A stretch of DNA of 64,000 bases from Edaphocola aurantiacus (GCF_019797745.1 NZ_VOSI01000001.1:928928-992927), one strand, 5' to 3'; numbered from the stretch's first letter, positions 1-9,104 are shown. Notes: a model not told the origin generated them from the sequence alone. A program made the numbers and translations.

Positions 1-1
1 G

Positions 2-793
2 GTAAGAAAAGTTACGGACATCCCGGATAAAGACAGGTTTGAAGATTTTCAATTCGTGAATGATTCCTTATTCACCTCCTCGCACCATACTTATATTTCC
101 AATATGGCAGATTCTATACTAGGTGGGTTCTCTACGGTAAATATCTATAAAGACGGCAGTTACCTGGAGTCCCGAGCAGTAAGTAAAGAGCATCTGCCCC
201 CAGGATATAATATCATTCCCAGATTCCATATGTACCACAATAACATGTATATGCTGGTTGTTAAAGACCGGCTGGAAGCTGATAAACCTAATTATTTTTT
301 AGCAAAGTTTGCCTTAGAAAGCGGAATATATCAATTTAAAAAAATGCTACCTTTTACCGTACCAGCCATTAATAAAAATGTTGGATACCGGTATCTCGAC
401 TTAAGCTTTTCGGGTAGGTATTTTATGACTTCTATTTCCAATATACTGTATGATCTGGAAACGGAGCAATCGGTAGATTTAAATATACCGGTAAATAAGG
501 AATATGAATTTGCGCACCTTTTAAACAATGACAGGAATATAAATATAACCATAAATGATATTGTTGTTCAATATCCCAGTGTATTAATTTCCTATTATTC
601 AACAGATGAAAATGGCGTTACCACAAATATTATAATGGATTATAATCTACAGGTTAAAAACATCGTCGGTAAGATTCAGATGCCTCAGGATCAATCCAGA
701 TTTTTAAAACCCGACTTATCGAGGTTTGGCTATTTCCTTTGGATGCCGGAAAAGGATAAAAATGATTACTTTATCTGTAAGAAGCTATTTTAA
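2..793 (+). CDS. hypothetical protein, 5'-truncated by the window edge
   Basis: The reading frame is open from base 2 with no stop, so the gene starts upstream of the window. The first possible start inside it is a GTG at 56, which is unlikely to be the true one. About 260 residues are visible. They are rich in beta-strand-like stretches with recurring aromatic and Asp/Asn residues (for example VRKVTDIPDKDRFEDF near the start), in the style of the six-bladed beta-propeller or other cell-envelope hypothetical proteins of Bacteroidota. I recognise no catalytic motif. The stop (TAA, 791-793) runs directly into a strong hairpin shared with the convergent tpiA gene. Function unknown; the propeller idea is only an impression. 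Confidence 0.7.
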   Translation, partial: VRKVTDIPDKDRFEDFQFVNDSLFTSSHHTYISNMADSILGGFSTVNIYKDGSYLESRAVSKEHLPPGYNIIPRFHMYHNNMYMLVVKDRLEADKPNYFLAKFALESGIYQFKKMLPFTVPAINKNVGYRYLDLSFSGRYFMTSISNILYDLETEQSVDLNIPVNKEYEFAHLLNNDRNINITINDIVVQYPSVLISYYSTDENGVTTNIIMDYNLQVKNIVGKIQMPQDQSRFLKPDLSRFGYFLWMPEKDKNDYFICKKLF

Positions 794-835
794 TAAACAG
801 AAAGACCAGCCTTGTGAGCTGGTCTTTCTGTTTAT
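793..835. terminator. bidirectional intrinsic terminator
   Basis: A perfect 18-bp inverted repeat (793-810 with 818-835) surrounds a 7-base loop, with A-rich sequence on one side and T-rich sequence on the other. It lies between two convergent genes and overlaps the stop of the left one, so it can end transcripts from both strands. Confidence 0.9.
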
Positions 836-843
836 ACTGATTA

Positions 844-1605
844 CTATCTCGCTTTAATGATACCGGCAAAATCAGCGGCTACTAAAGAAGCACCACCGAT
901 CAGGCCACCATCAACATCCGGACAGGAAAATAATCCTGCCGCATTGGATGGTTTACAGCTACCACCATACAGGATAGAGGTATTGTCTGCTGCAGCTGCG
1001 CCATACTTAGCAGCAACCAGGCTGCGGATATGTGCATGCATTTCCTGCGCCTGATCGTCGCTTGCCGTCAGGCCTGTACCGATTGCCCAGATAGGTTCGT
1101 AGGCAATCACAATATTTTTAAATGTGGCTTCGTCCAGGTGGAACAGGCCGTTTTCGATCTGCGTCTGAATGTAGGCATTCTGAGTACCCGCTTCACGGAT
1201 CTCAAGGGATTCTCCACAACAGAAGATTACTTTCATATCCTGTTTCAGGACTGCATCTACTTTTAATGCCAGGATAGCATCTGTCTCTCCAAAATACTGG
1301 CGACGCTCTGAGTGCCCGATGATTACGTAGCTGACACCGATACCTTTCAGCATTTCGGCAGATACCTCACCGGTATAGGCTCCGGAAGCTTCCTGATGGC
1401 AGTTTTGTGCAGCCAGGTATATATTTTTGCTGTCTCTCAGCTGGCTGGCAGCCAGTTCCAGGCTGGTAAACGGTGGTGCAATAACTACTTCCTGGTCATC
1501 ACGCAGTTCCAGTCCGCTTTCTAAAATATCGTTTACTAATTGTTTGCCTTCGAAAATGTTTTTATTCATTTTCCAGTTACCGGCAACGATTTTTTTTCTG
1601 CTCAT
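844..1605 (-). CDS. tpiA: triosephosphate isomerase
   Basis: Interconverts dihydroxyacetone phosphate and glyceraldehyde 3-phosphate in glycolysis and gluconeogenesis, in the cytoplasm. All active-site elements are visible: NWKMN with Lys12, GHSERR with His98 as electrophile, and AYEPIWAIGTG with the catalytic Glu170 at the start of the flexible loop. The length of 253 residues is normal. ATG at 1605 is preferred over the in-frame GTG at 1608. It is the last gene of a minus-strand operon behind the GlmU-like gene, 11 bases downstream of it, and ends at the bidirectional terminator. No anomalies. Confidence 0.98.
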   Translation of the reverse strand: MSRKKIVAGNWKMNKNIFEGKQLVNDILESGLELRDDQEVVIAPPFTSLELAASQLRDSKNIYLAAQNCHQEASGAYTGEVSAEMLKGIGVSYVIIGHSERRQYFGETDAILALKVDAVLKQDMKVIFCCGESLEIREAGTQNAYIQTQIENGLFHLDEATFKNIVIAYEPIWAIGTGLTASDDQAQEMHAHIRSLVAAKYGAAAADNTSILYGGSCKPSNAAGLFSCPDVDGGLIGGASLVAADFAGIIKAR

Positions 1606-1616
1606 CACGATGAAAT

Positions 1617-2813
1617 TTATTGTTTTATATAGTTTTCTTTATGGTCAAAAATGTGTTGTAATACGGCGATCTCTGCATCGGACAAGGTTTTGCCACGGCG
1701 GGCCATCATACGGTTTGCAGTATCCAGCGCTTTATCGAAGCGGTAGGTAGTCATATCATTCTTTCCGCCCCAGCTGAAGGAGGGCACATACTTGTCCGGG
1801 AAGTCTCCTCCGTAAATATTGCTGCTTACCCCTACTACGGTTCCGGTATTGAACATGGTATTGATCCCGCATTTGGAATGGTCGCCCATCAGCAAACCGC
1901 AGAACTGCAATCCTGTTTTAATCATGGCACCTTCTGCCTCGCTCCAGATGCTTACTTCATCGTAGTTATTCTTCAGGTTACTGGCATTGGTATCGGCCCC
2001 CAGGTTACACCATTCGCCGATTACGGCATTACCGACAAAGCCGTCATGGCCTTTATTGGAATTATCGAAGAAGACTACATTACTGATCTCTCCTCCTACT
2101 TTACTACCGGCACCAATTGTAGTTGCACCATATATTTTAGCGCCCATTTTCACTACTGCATGCGTACTTAAGGCCAGGGGGCCACGCAGCATACAGCCTT
2201 CCATAATCTCGGCTTCTTTAGCTATATACACTGGTCCGGTCTGTGCATTGAGGATGCAGGCCGATACAATGGCTCCTTCTTCTATAAATACGTTCTTTGC
2301 CTCACCGATCAGGGTTACATGCGCCGGTATCGGCTGGCTTTCTTTCTGATAGGTTAGTATAGCAAAATCGCTGCGGATAGCATAATCGTTCAGATTGAAA
2401 ATATCCCATACCTGTTGCAATTGCTGAAATGGTTCACTGCACAGTACCGGCTCATAATCTTTCAGAGAAGCTGCATTCAGTGCTTCATAATCCAATGCAG
2501 CATCTGTATAAATGGCAATGATCGTTTCGTCCTGTACCAAAGCCTGTCCTGGTTTCAGGTTGCTGATTACGATTCCTAATGCCGGTGTGGCAAACACAGC
2601 AGCGTTGATATACAAATTCTCCGTTTCATTATAATGTACGGGGAAGGCGGCCTGCAGCACCGGGACAGAAGCTGTCGAGGAGGCTCTTTGCAGGTATAAT
2701 TCCCAACGCTCGCGCATGGTAAGGATACCACAGCGAATGTCGGCTACAGGTCTTGTATGGGTAAAGGGCAGCAAATGGTTTCTTACTGCCGTATCAAATA
2801 AGATCAGGTTCAT
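1617..2813 (-). CDS. GlmU-like sugar nucleotidyltransferase/acetyltransferase (Bacteroidota type)
   Basis: A 398-residue protein with an N-terminal segment carrying RPVADIRCGI and a C-terminal left-handed beta-helix of hexapeptide repeats (roughly residues 170-330, many I/V-G-x steps). This matches the alternative GlmU family of Bacteroidota (TIGR03991 in my memory), proposed to make UDP-N-acetylglucosamine from glucosamine 1-phosphate for peptidoglycan and lipid A. The canonical GxGTRM loop of classical GlmU is not obvious, as is usual for this family. The open frame extends to 2888, but that would overlap the upstream gene. ATG at 2813 leaves an 11-base gap and starts with the family-typical MNLILFDT. 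It lies between the DUF2461 gene and tpiA. Confidence 0.85.
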   Translation of the reverse strand: MNLILFDTAVRNHLLPFTHTRPVADIRCGILTMRERWELYLQRASSTASVPVLQAAFPVHYNETENLYINAAVFATPALGIVISNLKPGQALVQDETIIAIYTDAALDYEALNAASLKDYEPVLCSEPFQQLQQVWDIFNLNDYAIRSDFAILTYQKESQPIPAHVTLIGEAKNVFIEEGAIVSACILNAQTGPVYIAKEAEIMEGCMLRGPLALSTHAVVKMGAKIYGATTIGAGSKVGGEISNVVFFDNSNKGHDGFVGNAVIGEWCNLGADTNASNLKNNYDEVSIWSEAEGAMIKTGLQFCGLLMGDHSKCGINTMFNTGTVVGVSSNIYGGDFPDKYVPSFSWGGKNDMTTYRFDKALDTANRMMARRGKTLSDAEIAVLQHIFDHKENYIKQ

Positions 2814-2824
2814 GAATGGTCTGG

Positions 2825-3487
2825 TTAATCGGTAGATTGGTTCAGGAAGTCGATAAATGGTTTCATGGAAGCAAAGGCTTCTGCGCAATGTGCCAGGAAA
2901 TCTTTGTGTGCCACTTCTTTATCGCTCAGTGCCTTACCTACGGTAAAGCTTTTATGCTTCAGGTATTCGATAGCGGGATTGTCCGCCTCATAACCTTTGG
3001 GTGGTCTGGATAAGGTTTCCCCGTCTATCTGTTTAAAATGCTTTGTAAATGCCGGGGCCTTGATCAGTTTCTGAAAGTCTTCAAAACCGTAATCGATCTC
3101 CTGGCGTATGCTTTTTAATACCGGTGCTTCCGGCATCCACATACCCCCTCCGAGAAACGAATGGCCGGGTTGGATATGGATATAATATGCTGCTTTATTG
3201 CTCTTCTTACCCCCGATAGCCATCGCGGCTCCGAAATTGGTTTTGTAAGGGCTTTTATCTTTCGAAAAGCGGATATCCCTGTTCAGACGAAAAATGCAAT
3301 CCTTGGGTGCCAGATCCCCGATAGCCGGATCAAATACGGAGACTTCTCCGATGAGTCCGGACACGAATGCTTCGAAGGTTTTCTTCTCTGTTTCGTACCA
3401 TTTCCGGTTTTCATCCATCCAGGATTTATCATTATGCTCGCCGAGTGCCTTCAGAAAGTCCAGGCTTTTTTGCAGGTTCATAGCCAT
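2825..3487 (-). CDS. DUF2461 domain-containing protein
   Basis: A 220-residue protein matching the DUF2461/TIGR02453 family throughout: FLKALGEHNDKSWMDENR near the N-terminus, then FRLNRDIRFSKDKSPYKTN and GGGMWMPE. Biochemical role unknown; the family is widespread and probably cytoplasmic. Two ATGs lie at 3487 and 3481, and either could be used. It appears to be the first gene of the DUF2461/GlmU-like/tpiA transcript. The partners suggest nothing specific about its function. Confidence 0.88.
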   Translation of the reverse strand: MAMNLQKSLDFLKALGEHNDKSWMDENRKWYETEKKTFEAFVSGLIGEVSVFDPAIGDLAPKDCIFRLNRDIRFSKDKSPYKTNFGAAMAIGGKKSNKAAYYIHIQPGHSFLGGGMWMPEAPVLKSIRQEIDYGFEDFQKLIKAPAFTKHFKQIDGETLSRPPKGYEADNPAIEYLKHKSFTVGKALSDKEVAHKDFLAHCAEAFASMKPFIDFLNQSTD

Positions 3488-3556
3488 ATCGTTTTATAAT
3501 CGCGTGAAATTACGATCATTTTACTAATATTGATCATACAAAATAGGCTTATACAA

Positions 3557-3589
3557 TTAAAAGTGTAAATTCGCGTTTTACACTTTTAA
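3557..3589 (+). promoter_or_regulatory. inverted repeat overlapping a promoter-like box upstream of the DUF6089 gene
   Basis: Two 13-base arms (3557-3569 and 3577-3589) pair perfectly around a 7-base centre. The right arm ends 9 bases before the ATG. The centre contains TAAATTCG (3566-3573), close to the Bacteroidota -7 box TAnnTTTG. It could be an operator covering a promoter or a 5' mRNA hairpin. The dyad is certain; its role is inferred. Confidence 0.5.
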
Positions 3590-3598
3590 AGAATCATT

Positions 3599-4459
3599 AT
3601 GCGATTGAAACAGTTCACATTAGGAATACTGGCACTACTGGGTAGCGGGATTACAGCAAGCGCGCAAAAATTCTTTGAGCGGCACGAATACGGCATTATG
3701 GCCGGCGGGGCTCAATACTTCGGCGACCTGAATCCGGGGTATGGCTTTAATCATATCCGTCCGGCAGGTGGCGCCTTCTATCGTTATTATTTCAATCCGT
3801 ATATTTCTTTACGTGTAGGTCTGTCTTATGCGCAGCTGGGCTATAAAGACAGCTATAGCGACAATAGCTATCAAAAGACCCGCAACCTGAGCTTTCAGAA
3901 TAATATACTGGAGGTCTCTGCTATAGGGGAATTCAATTTCTTCCGTTTCCAGACCGGCAATATCGACCGTCGTTTTACCCCGTATATGGTATTGGGTGTA
4001 GGGGCTTTGTACTCCAATCCTTTCGTGATGTACAGCGGTCGCAAAACCTATCTGCAGCCACTGGGCACAGAAGGTCAGAATACTACTCCGTACCGCGATC
4101 GCCGATACAATAAGGTAAATGTGATGGCTCCTTTTGGTGCCGGTATCAAATGCTGGCTTGCCCCGGGTGTGAACCTGGGTGTAGAGATCGTGCATCGCTT
4201 TGCCTTTACCGATTACCTGGACGATGTAAGCCAGACTTATGTCGGGGTGAACTATTTCACGCCTAACGGAACGCCTAATACGGCTTCTGTGTTACAGGAC
4301 CCATCCCTCACTATCGACGGACAGAAACTAGGCCGGGCAGGTAAACAAAGAGGTGACCGTGCGACTATAGATCAGTACCTGATCGGACAGATCACCCTTT
4401 CTTTCCAGCTGAAAACGTACAAATGCCCATCGGATAATCCGATCTGGGACGATTATTAA
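3599..4459 (+). CDS. DUF6089 outer-membrane beta-barrel protein (PorG-like)
   Basis: A 286-residue protein with a signal peptide ending at ITASAQ and a short barrel of alternating aromatic strands. The opening HEYGIMAGGAQYFGDLNP and the following FYRYYFNPYISLRVG are typical of DUF6089 proteins. Some members are the T9SS protein PorG, which connects the PorK/N ring to the outer membrane. T9SS cargo is present nearby (5161 and 18001), so PorG is possible, but DUF6089 also includes proteins of unknown role. It is followed 34 bases later by a HAD phosphatase gene on the same strand. Confidence 0.75.
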   Translation: MRLKQFTLGILALLGSGITASAQKFFERHEYGIMAGGAQYFGDLNPGYGFNHIRPAGGAFYRYYFNPYISLRVGLSYAQLGYKDSYSDNSYQKTRNLSFQNNILEVSAIGEFNFFRFQTGNIDRRFTPYMVLGVGALYSNPFVMYSGRKTYLQPLGTEGQNTTPYRDRRYNKVNVMAPFGAGIKCWLAPGVNLGVEIVHRFAFTDYLDDVSQTYVGVNYFTPNGTPNTASVLQDPSLTIDGQKLGRAGKQRGDRATIDQYLIGQITLSFQLKTYKCPSDNPIWDDY

Positions 4460-4493
4460 TCATTTACTACATACAGGATTACCTGCACAATAC

Positions 4494-5156
4494 ATGGCGG
4501 CAATATTTGATATGGATGGCCTGCTTTTTGATACGGACCCTCATTTATGGGTGGAAAGTATGCATGAAGTAGCGCATGGCAATGGCGTGGCCATTACCAA
4601 AGAATTACTGAAATACACCAAGGGACTGCGTATTTATGAAGTGACGGAGTTCTGGAACGAGCGCTTCGGATGGAATGACAGCCACAAAGCCAGACAACTG
4701 GCAGAAGATGTGCTGGACAATATTATTGCACGCACCATAGCCAAGGGCCGCATTATGCCGGGAGTATACCCGCTGCTGGAAGAGCTGAAGATGAACAGTG
4801 TGCCGATGGGCGTAGCTACTTCTTCTCCTGCACGTATGGTTAAGGCGCTGCTGCAGCATTTCGGGCTGGAGCATTATTTCCAGAGTGTCAATACTGCGGA
4901 TAATTGTGTGGTGGGTAAACCCCACCCGGAAGTGTACCTGCAATGTGCTGCGGCGCTGAATACGCTGCCCTGGCGTTGCGTCGCTTTTGAAGATTCGATC
5001 AATGGTATGGTGGCGGCCAAAGCGGCACGTATGCTGCTGGTAGCCGTGCCGGAGCCGCAGCAGTTCGACAATCCTAAATTCGGACTGGCCGACCTGCTGA
5101 TCCCAAGCCTGGAGCAATTCTCCTTTGCCGACTATGTAAGATTACTGGATGTATAA
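4494..5156 (+). CDS. HAD-family phosphatase, HxpB/YniC-like
   Basis: A 220-residue haloacid dehalogenase-type hydrolase. All four motifs are visible: DMDGLLFDTD (nucleophile Asp6, acid Asp8), VATSSPA, the Lys of GKPHPEVY, and AFEDSINGM. An alpha-helical cap lies at about residues 18-85. It most resembles the hexitol/2-deoxyglucose-6-phosphate phosphatases (YniC/HxpB). The substrate is not proven. The N-terminus is short before motif I and no upstream ATG exists in frame, so 4494 is the start. It converges on the T9SS gene with only 4 bases between stop codons and no visible terminator. Confidence 0.88.
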   Translation: MAAIFDMDGLLFDTDPHLWVESMHEVAHGNGVAITKELLKYTKGLRIYEVTEFWNERFGWNDSHKARQLAEDVLDNIIARTIAKGRIMPGVYPLLEELKMNSVPMGVATSSPARMVKALLQHFGLEHYFQSVNTADNCVVGKPHPEVYLQCAAALNTLPWRCVAFEDSINGMVAAKAARMLLVAVPEPQQFDNPKFGLADLLIPSLEQFSFADYVRLLDV

Positions 5157-5160
5157 TTGA

Positions 5161-6285
5161 TTAATGCACTACCTGCACCTTGCGGTAGTAGCGCTGCCCG
5201 TCCTGTTCCAGAATGAGTATATAAGTACCTGCAGTCCAACCGGTTACAGATAAGTTATATTGCTGCTTACCGGCAACGGAGGTCTTATCCAATACCGTAC
5301 GGCCCAGCATATCTGTTACACTAAGGCTGGTATGTGCTGCAAATGGTTGCTGCGCCTGTAGTACCAATGTGTTTCGTGCCGGATTGGGGTATACATCTAC
5401 GCCTTTCAGGGCATTAACCGAATTGACCGCCAGGGGACGATTATACCTGAATGTATCGCAACCATCTTGCGGTTGATAAATCCGGAAAGACAAAGTATCA
5501 TTTGAAAAACAATGGATTCGGTTTAGCCGAAGCTCTCCTTCAAATATTACATATGGCGGAGGTATATAAGAACGTTCCGGAAGCAAGCCTTCACCTGTAC
5601 CACCAAACAGGCGGGTATAAGCTCCATGAGGAATAGTTAACGAAGCCCAGTCTCCAACTGGGGTCCAGCTTGCATATGAAGTCCAGTTAACTATTGGGTT
5701 AGGCAAATCCTGTGCTCCGTTCATTGTCTGCCAGTTAGTACCGGTAGTATCGCCCATGTAATTGCTTACAAAATAAGTCTCAGCATTTACCCCACCATAA
5801 TTGACGGTGCGGATTGAGTCTACAATCAGCACAAATACAGAATCCCCTTCGGGTGTAGCATTAGGGTAGGTAGGGTGTATATCCAGTATCGGAATGCGCA
5901 GGGTATCGCCCTCATGTGCATTAAAGATATACAGCGGAGTATATTTCTGGAACACATTGTTATATACCCATACGGTATCATTCTCTTCGTATAGTAATAA
6001 TGTACTGGTTGCTGTATCGCGGTAACGGTAAGTAACCGATCCGGAGGTATCATAGATAATCTGCTGCTTGTAATGACTGACTTCGATTGTTTTGATCACT
6101 TTACCGGACTGTGTATCTGCCTGTACACACTTATAACGGTATAAGTATTCAGTACCAATTGGCCCGTCCTGAAATCCATGATACGTCCATTCTGCTCCTA
6201 ATGGTGCAAAGCCCTGTGCCCAGCCCATGTAAGAGGGAAGCATTGCGCAAATTACATATACGAGGAGTACACTTATTCTTTTCAT
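5161..6285 (-). CDS. secreted protein with T9SS type A sorting domain
   Basis: A 374-residue protein with a signal peptide (residues 1-23, ending MGWAQ), a unique middle region of about 270 residues, and a C-terminal sorting domain from about residue 295. The domain contains VYPNPARNTLVL, DMLGRTVLD and a final GTYILILEQDGQRYYRKVQV. This is the hallmark of proteins exported by the type IX secretion system and attached to the cell surface or released. The middle region has no domain I recognise. It is a single-gene unit facing the HAD gene. Confidence 0.88.
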   Translation of the reverse strand: MKRISVLLVYVICAMLPSYMGWAQGFAPLGAEWTYHGFQDGPIGTEYLYRYKCVQADTQSGKVIKTIEVSHYKQQIIYDTSGSVTYRYRDTATSTLLLYEENDTVWVYNNVFQKYTPLYIFNAHEGDTLRIPILDIHPTYPNATPEGDSVFVLIVDSIRTVNYGGVNAETYFVSNYMGDTTGTNWQTMNGAQDLPNPIVNWTSYASWTPVGDWASLTIPHGAYTRLFGGTGEGLLPERSYIPPPYVIFEGELRLNRIHCFSNDTLSFRIYQPQDGCDTFRYNRPLAVNSVNALKGVDVYPNPARNTLVLQAQQPFAAHTSLSVTDMLGRTVLDKTSVAGKQQYNLSVTGWTAGTYILILEQDGQRYYRKVQVVH

Positions 6286-6330
6286 GCTGATGCGTTTATA
6301 AGGCTAAAATAAACATTATTCACCAGAAAG

Positions 6331-6368
6331 AGAAAAGAGCCGTTCCTGATCAGGAACGGCTCTTTTCT
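6331..6368. terminator. intrinsic terminator downstream of folD
   Basis: A perfect 38-bp palindrome (arms 6331-6349 and 6350-6368) with a GC-rich core and A/T-rich ends. It lies 19 bases beyond the folD stop on the minus strand and upstream of the T9SS gene, so it separates the two units. Confidence 0.88.
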
Positions 6369-6386
6369 ATACTAGTTTAATCTTAA

Positions 6387-7259
6387 TTATTTATGGGCGC
6401 AGGCCAGCAGGGTATTTTTCATCAAGGCACAGATGGTCATCTTACCTACACCACCCGGAACAGGGGTTATGTAGCTGCTCTTCTCTTTAACACTGTCAAA
6501 ATCTACATCACCGACCAGTCTGAAACCAGATTTCTTGCTTGCATCTTCGATACGGTTGATACCCACATCGATAATGATCGCACCTGGTTTTACCATATCA
6601 GCCGTTACATAATTCGGTCTGCCGATCGCTGCAACGATGATATCTGCCTGCAGACACATCTCTTTCAGGTTAGTGGTTTTGGAGTGACACATGGTTACCG
6701 TACAGTTGCCCGGTTGTGTATTGCGGCTCATGAGCAGGCTCATAGGCGTACCTACGATGTTACTGCGGCCAATTACCACGCAATGCATACCGGCGGTATT
6801 GATGTTATAATGATCCAGCATCATCATGATACCATTAGGGGTAGCCGGTACAAATGTTTCCTGGCCCAGTACCATTTTACCGATACTTACCGGGTGGAAG
6901 CCGTCTACATCCTTCAGCGGACTGATAGCATTGATCACTTTATCTTCAGAAATATGCTTTGGTAAAGGTAATTGTACCAGGATACCGTCAATATCTTCGT
7001 CCTGGTTGAATTTTTCAATCAGCTCCAGCAGTTCCGCTTCAGAAACATCAGTGCCCAGTTTGGATAATGTTGACTGAAAACCAACATATTCACAGGTTTT
7101 TACCTTGGCACCAACGTAGGTCTGGCTGGCTGCATTCTCGCCTACCAGGATAGCTGCCAGGTGGGGTCTTTTCTGATTGTTGTTTACACGGCTATCTACG
7201 TCTTTTTTAATTTCTTCTAAGATAGCATTAGATACATGAATACCGTCTAATAATTGCAT
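6387..7259 (-). CDS. folD: bifunctional methylenetetrahydrofolate dehydrogenase/cyclohydrolase
   Basis: Oxidises 5,10-methylene-THF to methenyl-THF with NADP and hydrolyses it to 10-formyl-THF, feeding purine and formyl-Met synthesis. It is 290 residues long, normal for FolD. Visible landmarks are Tyr48 and the catalytic Lys52 in TYVGAKVK, the VQLPLP segment, DVDGFHP, the dinucleotide-binding GRSNIVGTP (about 164-172), and TPVPGGVGKMT. In most FolD proteins I know, the last motif reads GGVGPMT; here Pro is replaced by Lys273. It is a single-gene unit with a terminator behind it and a promoter box only 4 bases upstream of the ATG. Confidence 0.97.
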   Translation of the reverse strand: MQLLDGIHVSNAILEEIKKDVDSRVNNNQKRPHLAAILVGENAASQTYVGAKVKTCEYVGFQSTLSKLGTDVSEAELLELIEKFNQDEDIDGILVQLPLPKHISEDKVINAISPLKDVDGFHPVSIGKMVLGQETFVPATPNGIMMMLDHYNINTAGMHCVVIGRSNIVGTPMSLLMSRNTQPGNCTVTMCHSKTTNLKEMCLQADIIVAAIGRPNYVTADMVKPGAIIIDVGINRIEDASKKSGFRLVGDVDFDSVKEKSSYITPVPGGVGKMTICALMKNTLLACAHK

Positions 7260-7263
7260 GGCG

Positions 7264-7271
7264 CAAAATTA
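7264..7271 (-). promoter_or_regulatory. Bacteroidota -7 promoter box for folD
   Basis: On the minus strand the sequence reads TAATTTTG, an exact TAnnTTTG match. Only 4 bases separate it from the folD ATG, so transcription would start at or next to the A of the start codon. No clear -33 element was found. Confidence 0.5.
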
Positions 7272-7429
7272 CAACAATTAAGGCTTTTTACCTCAATTAC
7301 GATGCATATCACATTAAAAAATACTGCTTTATAACTATTTATGCTCATAATGAGGTCTCATGCCCGTTAACGGCTCGTTTATCAACGCAAATTATCATCG
7401 CTGAAATAGTAAAAACGTAAAAAATATTT

Positions 7430-7437
7430 TAACTTCG
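7430..7437 (+). promoter_or_regulatory. possible -7 promoter box for rny
   Basis: TAACTTCG is a one-mismatch version of TAnnTTTG and lies in the 254-base gap between divergent folD and rny. It would give an rny leader of about 70 bases. The remainder of the gap is A/T-rich and shows no other feature. Confidence 0.3.
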
Positions 7438-7513
7438 CAGGTTACAGCTTATCTTTAGGACAAGACTGTCATTTTAACATATTTACAAACCCAAAAAGAA
7501 CAATTAACATACA

Positions 7514-9091
7514 ATGGACAACATCGCAATCGTGACCGCGGTTGTAGCTTTATTTGCCGTAGCGGCGGGGATTATCTTAGGTAAGTTCCTCTTTGCTAAA
7601 AACACGGCGCATAAAATACAAGAAGCAGAACAACAAGCAGAGAAAATTAAAGAAGACGCAAAAATTCATGCTGAAACCTTAAAAGACAAAAAAATATTAG
7701 AAGCCAAAGAACATTTCCTTCAATTAAAAACAGAACACGAAAAGGATGTGCTGGTAAAAACGCAGAGATTAAGCGAGGGCGAAAACAGACTGAAACAGAA
7801 GGAACAATCCCTGAACGACAAACTGAAATCGGTACAAACACAGATCAACGAGAATACAGAACTGAAAACAGAACTGACTGACCATATTGAATCGGCTAAG
7901 ATCAAAAGAGCAGAACTGGACAAACACCAGGAAGAGCAGATCAAAAGACTGGAAAAAATCGCTAATCTTTCTGCAGAAGAGGCTAAGGCTGAACTGGTAG
8001 AAGCGATGAAAGAAGAAGCCCGTACTAATGCAATGGCCCATATCCAGGAGATTGTGGAGCAAGCTAAAACCAATGCAAGCAAAGAGGCGAAGAAAATTGT
8101 GATCCAAAGCATACAGCGTGTGGCTGCGGAACAAACTATTGAGAATGCCATTACCGTATTCAACCTGGAAAGTGATGAGATCAAAGGTCAGATCATTGGT
8201 CGTGAGGGTCGTAACATCAGAGCCCTGGAGGCTGCAACCGGCGTAGACCTGGTTATTGATGATACTCCTGAGGCTATTGTACTGAGCTGTTTCGATCCGC
8301 TGAGAAGAGAGATCGCCCGTTTATCATTACAACGCCTGGTACAGGATGGTCGTATACACCCTGCCCGTATCGAGGAAGTAGTAGAGAAAACAAAAAAACA
8401 AATTGAAGACCAGGTTATGGAGATCGGTGAGCGCACTGTGATCGAACTGGGTATTCATGGTCTGCATAAAGACCTGGTAAGAATGGTCGGAAAAATGCGT
8501 TTCCGTTCTTCTTACGGACAAAACCTGCTGATGCACTCTAAAGAGACCGCTAACCTTTGTGGTATCATGGCTGCTGAATTGGGTCTGGGTCAGAAAGTAG
8601 TAAAACTGGCAAAACGTGCTGGTCTGTTGCATGATATCGGTAAAGTACCGGATGAGGAAACAGAACTGAGCCACGCATTGCTGGGTGCCAAACTGGCGGA
8701 AAAATGTGGTGAACACCCTGCTGTAGTCAATGCTATCGGTGCGCACCATGATGAGATGGAGATGGCCTTTATTATCTCCCCTATCATCCAGGCTTGTGAT
8801 GCCATCAGCGGTGCACGCCCTGGTGCCCGTCGCGAGATCATGCAGAGTTACCTGCAACGTATCAAGGATCTGGAGAACCTGGCTGTTGCCTATAATGGCG
8901 TTGAAAAAGCATATGCTATCCAGGCGGGTCGTGAACTGCGTGTAATCGTAGAAGCGGATAAAGTAACCGATGCAGACAGCGACAGACTGAGTTTCGAGAT
9001 TGCAGATAAGATCCAGAAGGAAATGCAATATCCTGGCCAGGTTAAAGTAACCGTAATCCGTGAGAAAAGAGCGGTAAACGTAGCACGATAA
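7514..9091 (+). CDS. rny: ribonuclease Y
   Basis: A membrane-anchored endoribonuclease that initiates mRNA decay. Its 525 residues have the canonical order: one N-terminal transmembrane helix (about 5-27), a long charged coiled coil (about 30-180, very rich in Lys/Glu/Gln), a KH RNA-binding domain ([15 protein letters not shown], about 225-245), and an HD metal-dependent phosphodiesterase domain with LLHDIGKV and [10 protein letters not shown]. It stands alone, divergent from folD, and ends at a strong terminator. Start ATG at 7514 gives the typical hydrophobic N-terminus. Confidence 0.97.
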   Translation: MDNIAIVTAVVALFAVAAGIILGKFLFAKNTAHKIQEAEQQAEKIKEDAKIHAETLKDKKILEAKEHFLQLKTEHEKDVLVKTQRLSEGENRLKQKEQSLNDKLKSVQTQINENTELKTELTDHIESAKIKRAELDKHQEEQIKRLEKIANLSAEEAKAELVEAMKEEARTNAMAHIQEIVEQAKTNASKEAKKIVIQSIQRVAAEQTIENAITVFNLESDEIKGQIIGREGRNIRALEAATGVDLVIDDTPEAIVLSCFDPLRREIARLSLQRLVQDGRIHPARIEEVVEKTKKQIEDQVMEIGERTVIELGIHGLHKDLVRMVGKMRFRSSYGQNLLMHSKETANLCGIMAAELGLGQKVVKLAKRAGLLHDIGKVPDEETELSHALLGAKLAEKCGEHPAVVNAIGAHHDEMEMAFIISPIIQACDAISGARPGARREIMQSYLQRIKDLENLAVAYNGVEKAYAIQAGRELRVIVEADKVTDADSDRLSFEIADKIQKEMQYPGQVKVTVIREKRAVNVAR

Positions 9092-9104
9092 TCTGCTATA
9101 AATT

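Noticed and set aside
8327-9028. Open frame of about 233 codons on the minus strand inside rny
   Set aside because: Antisense to the KH/HD part of RNase Y; no recognisable domain and no promoter or start context.
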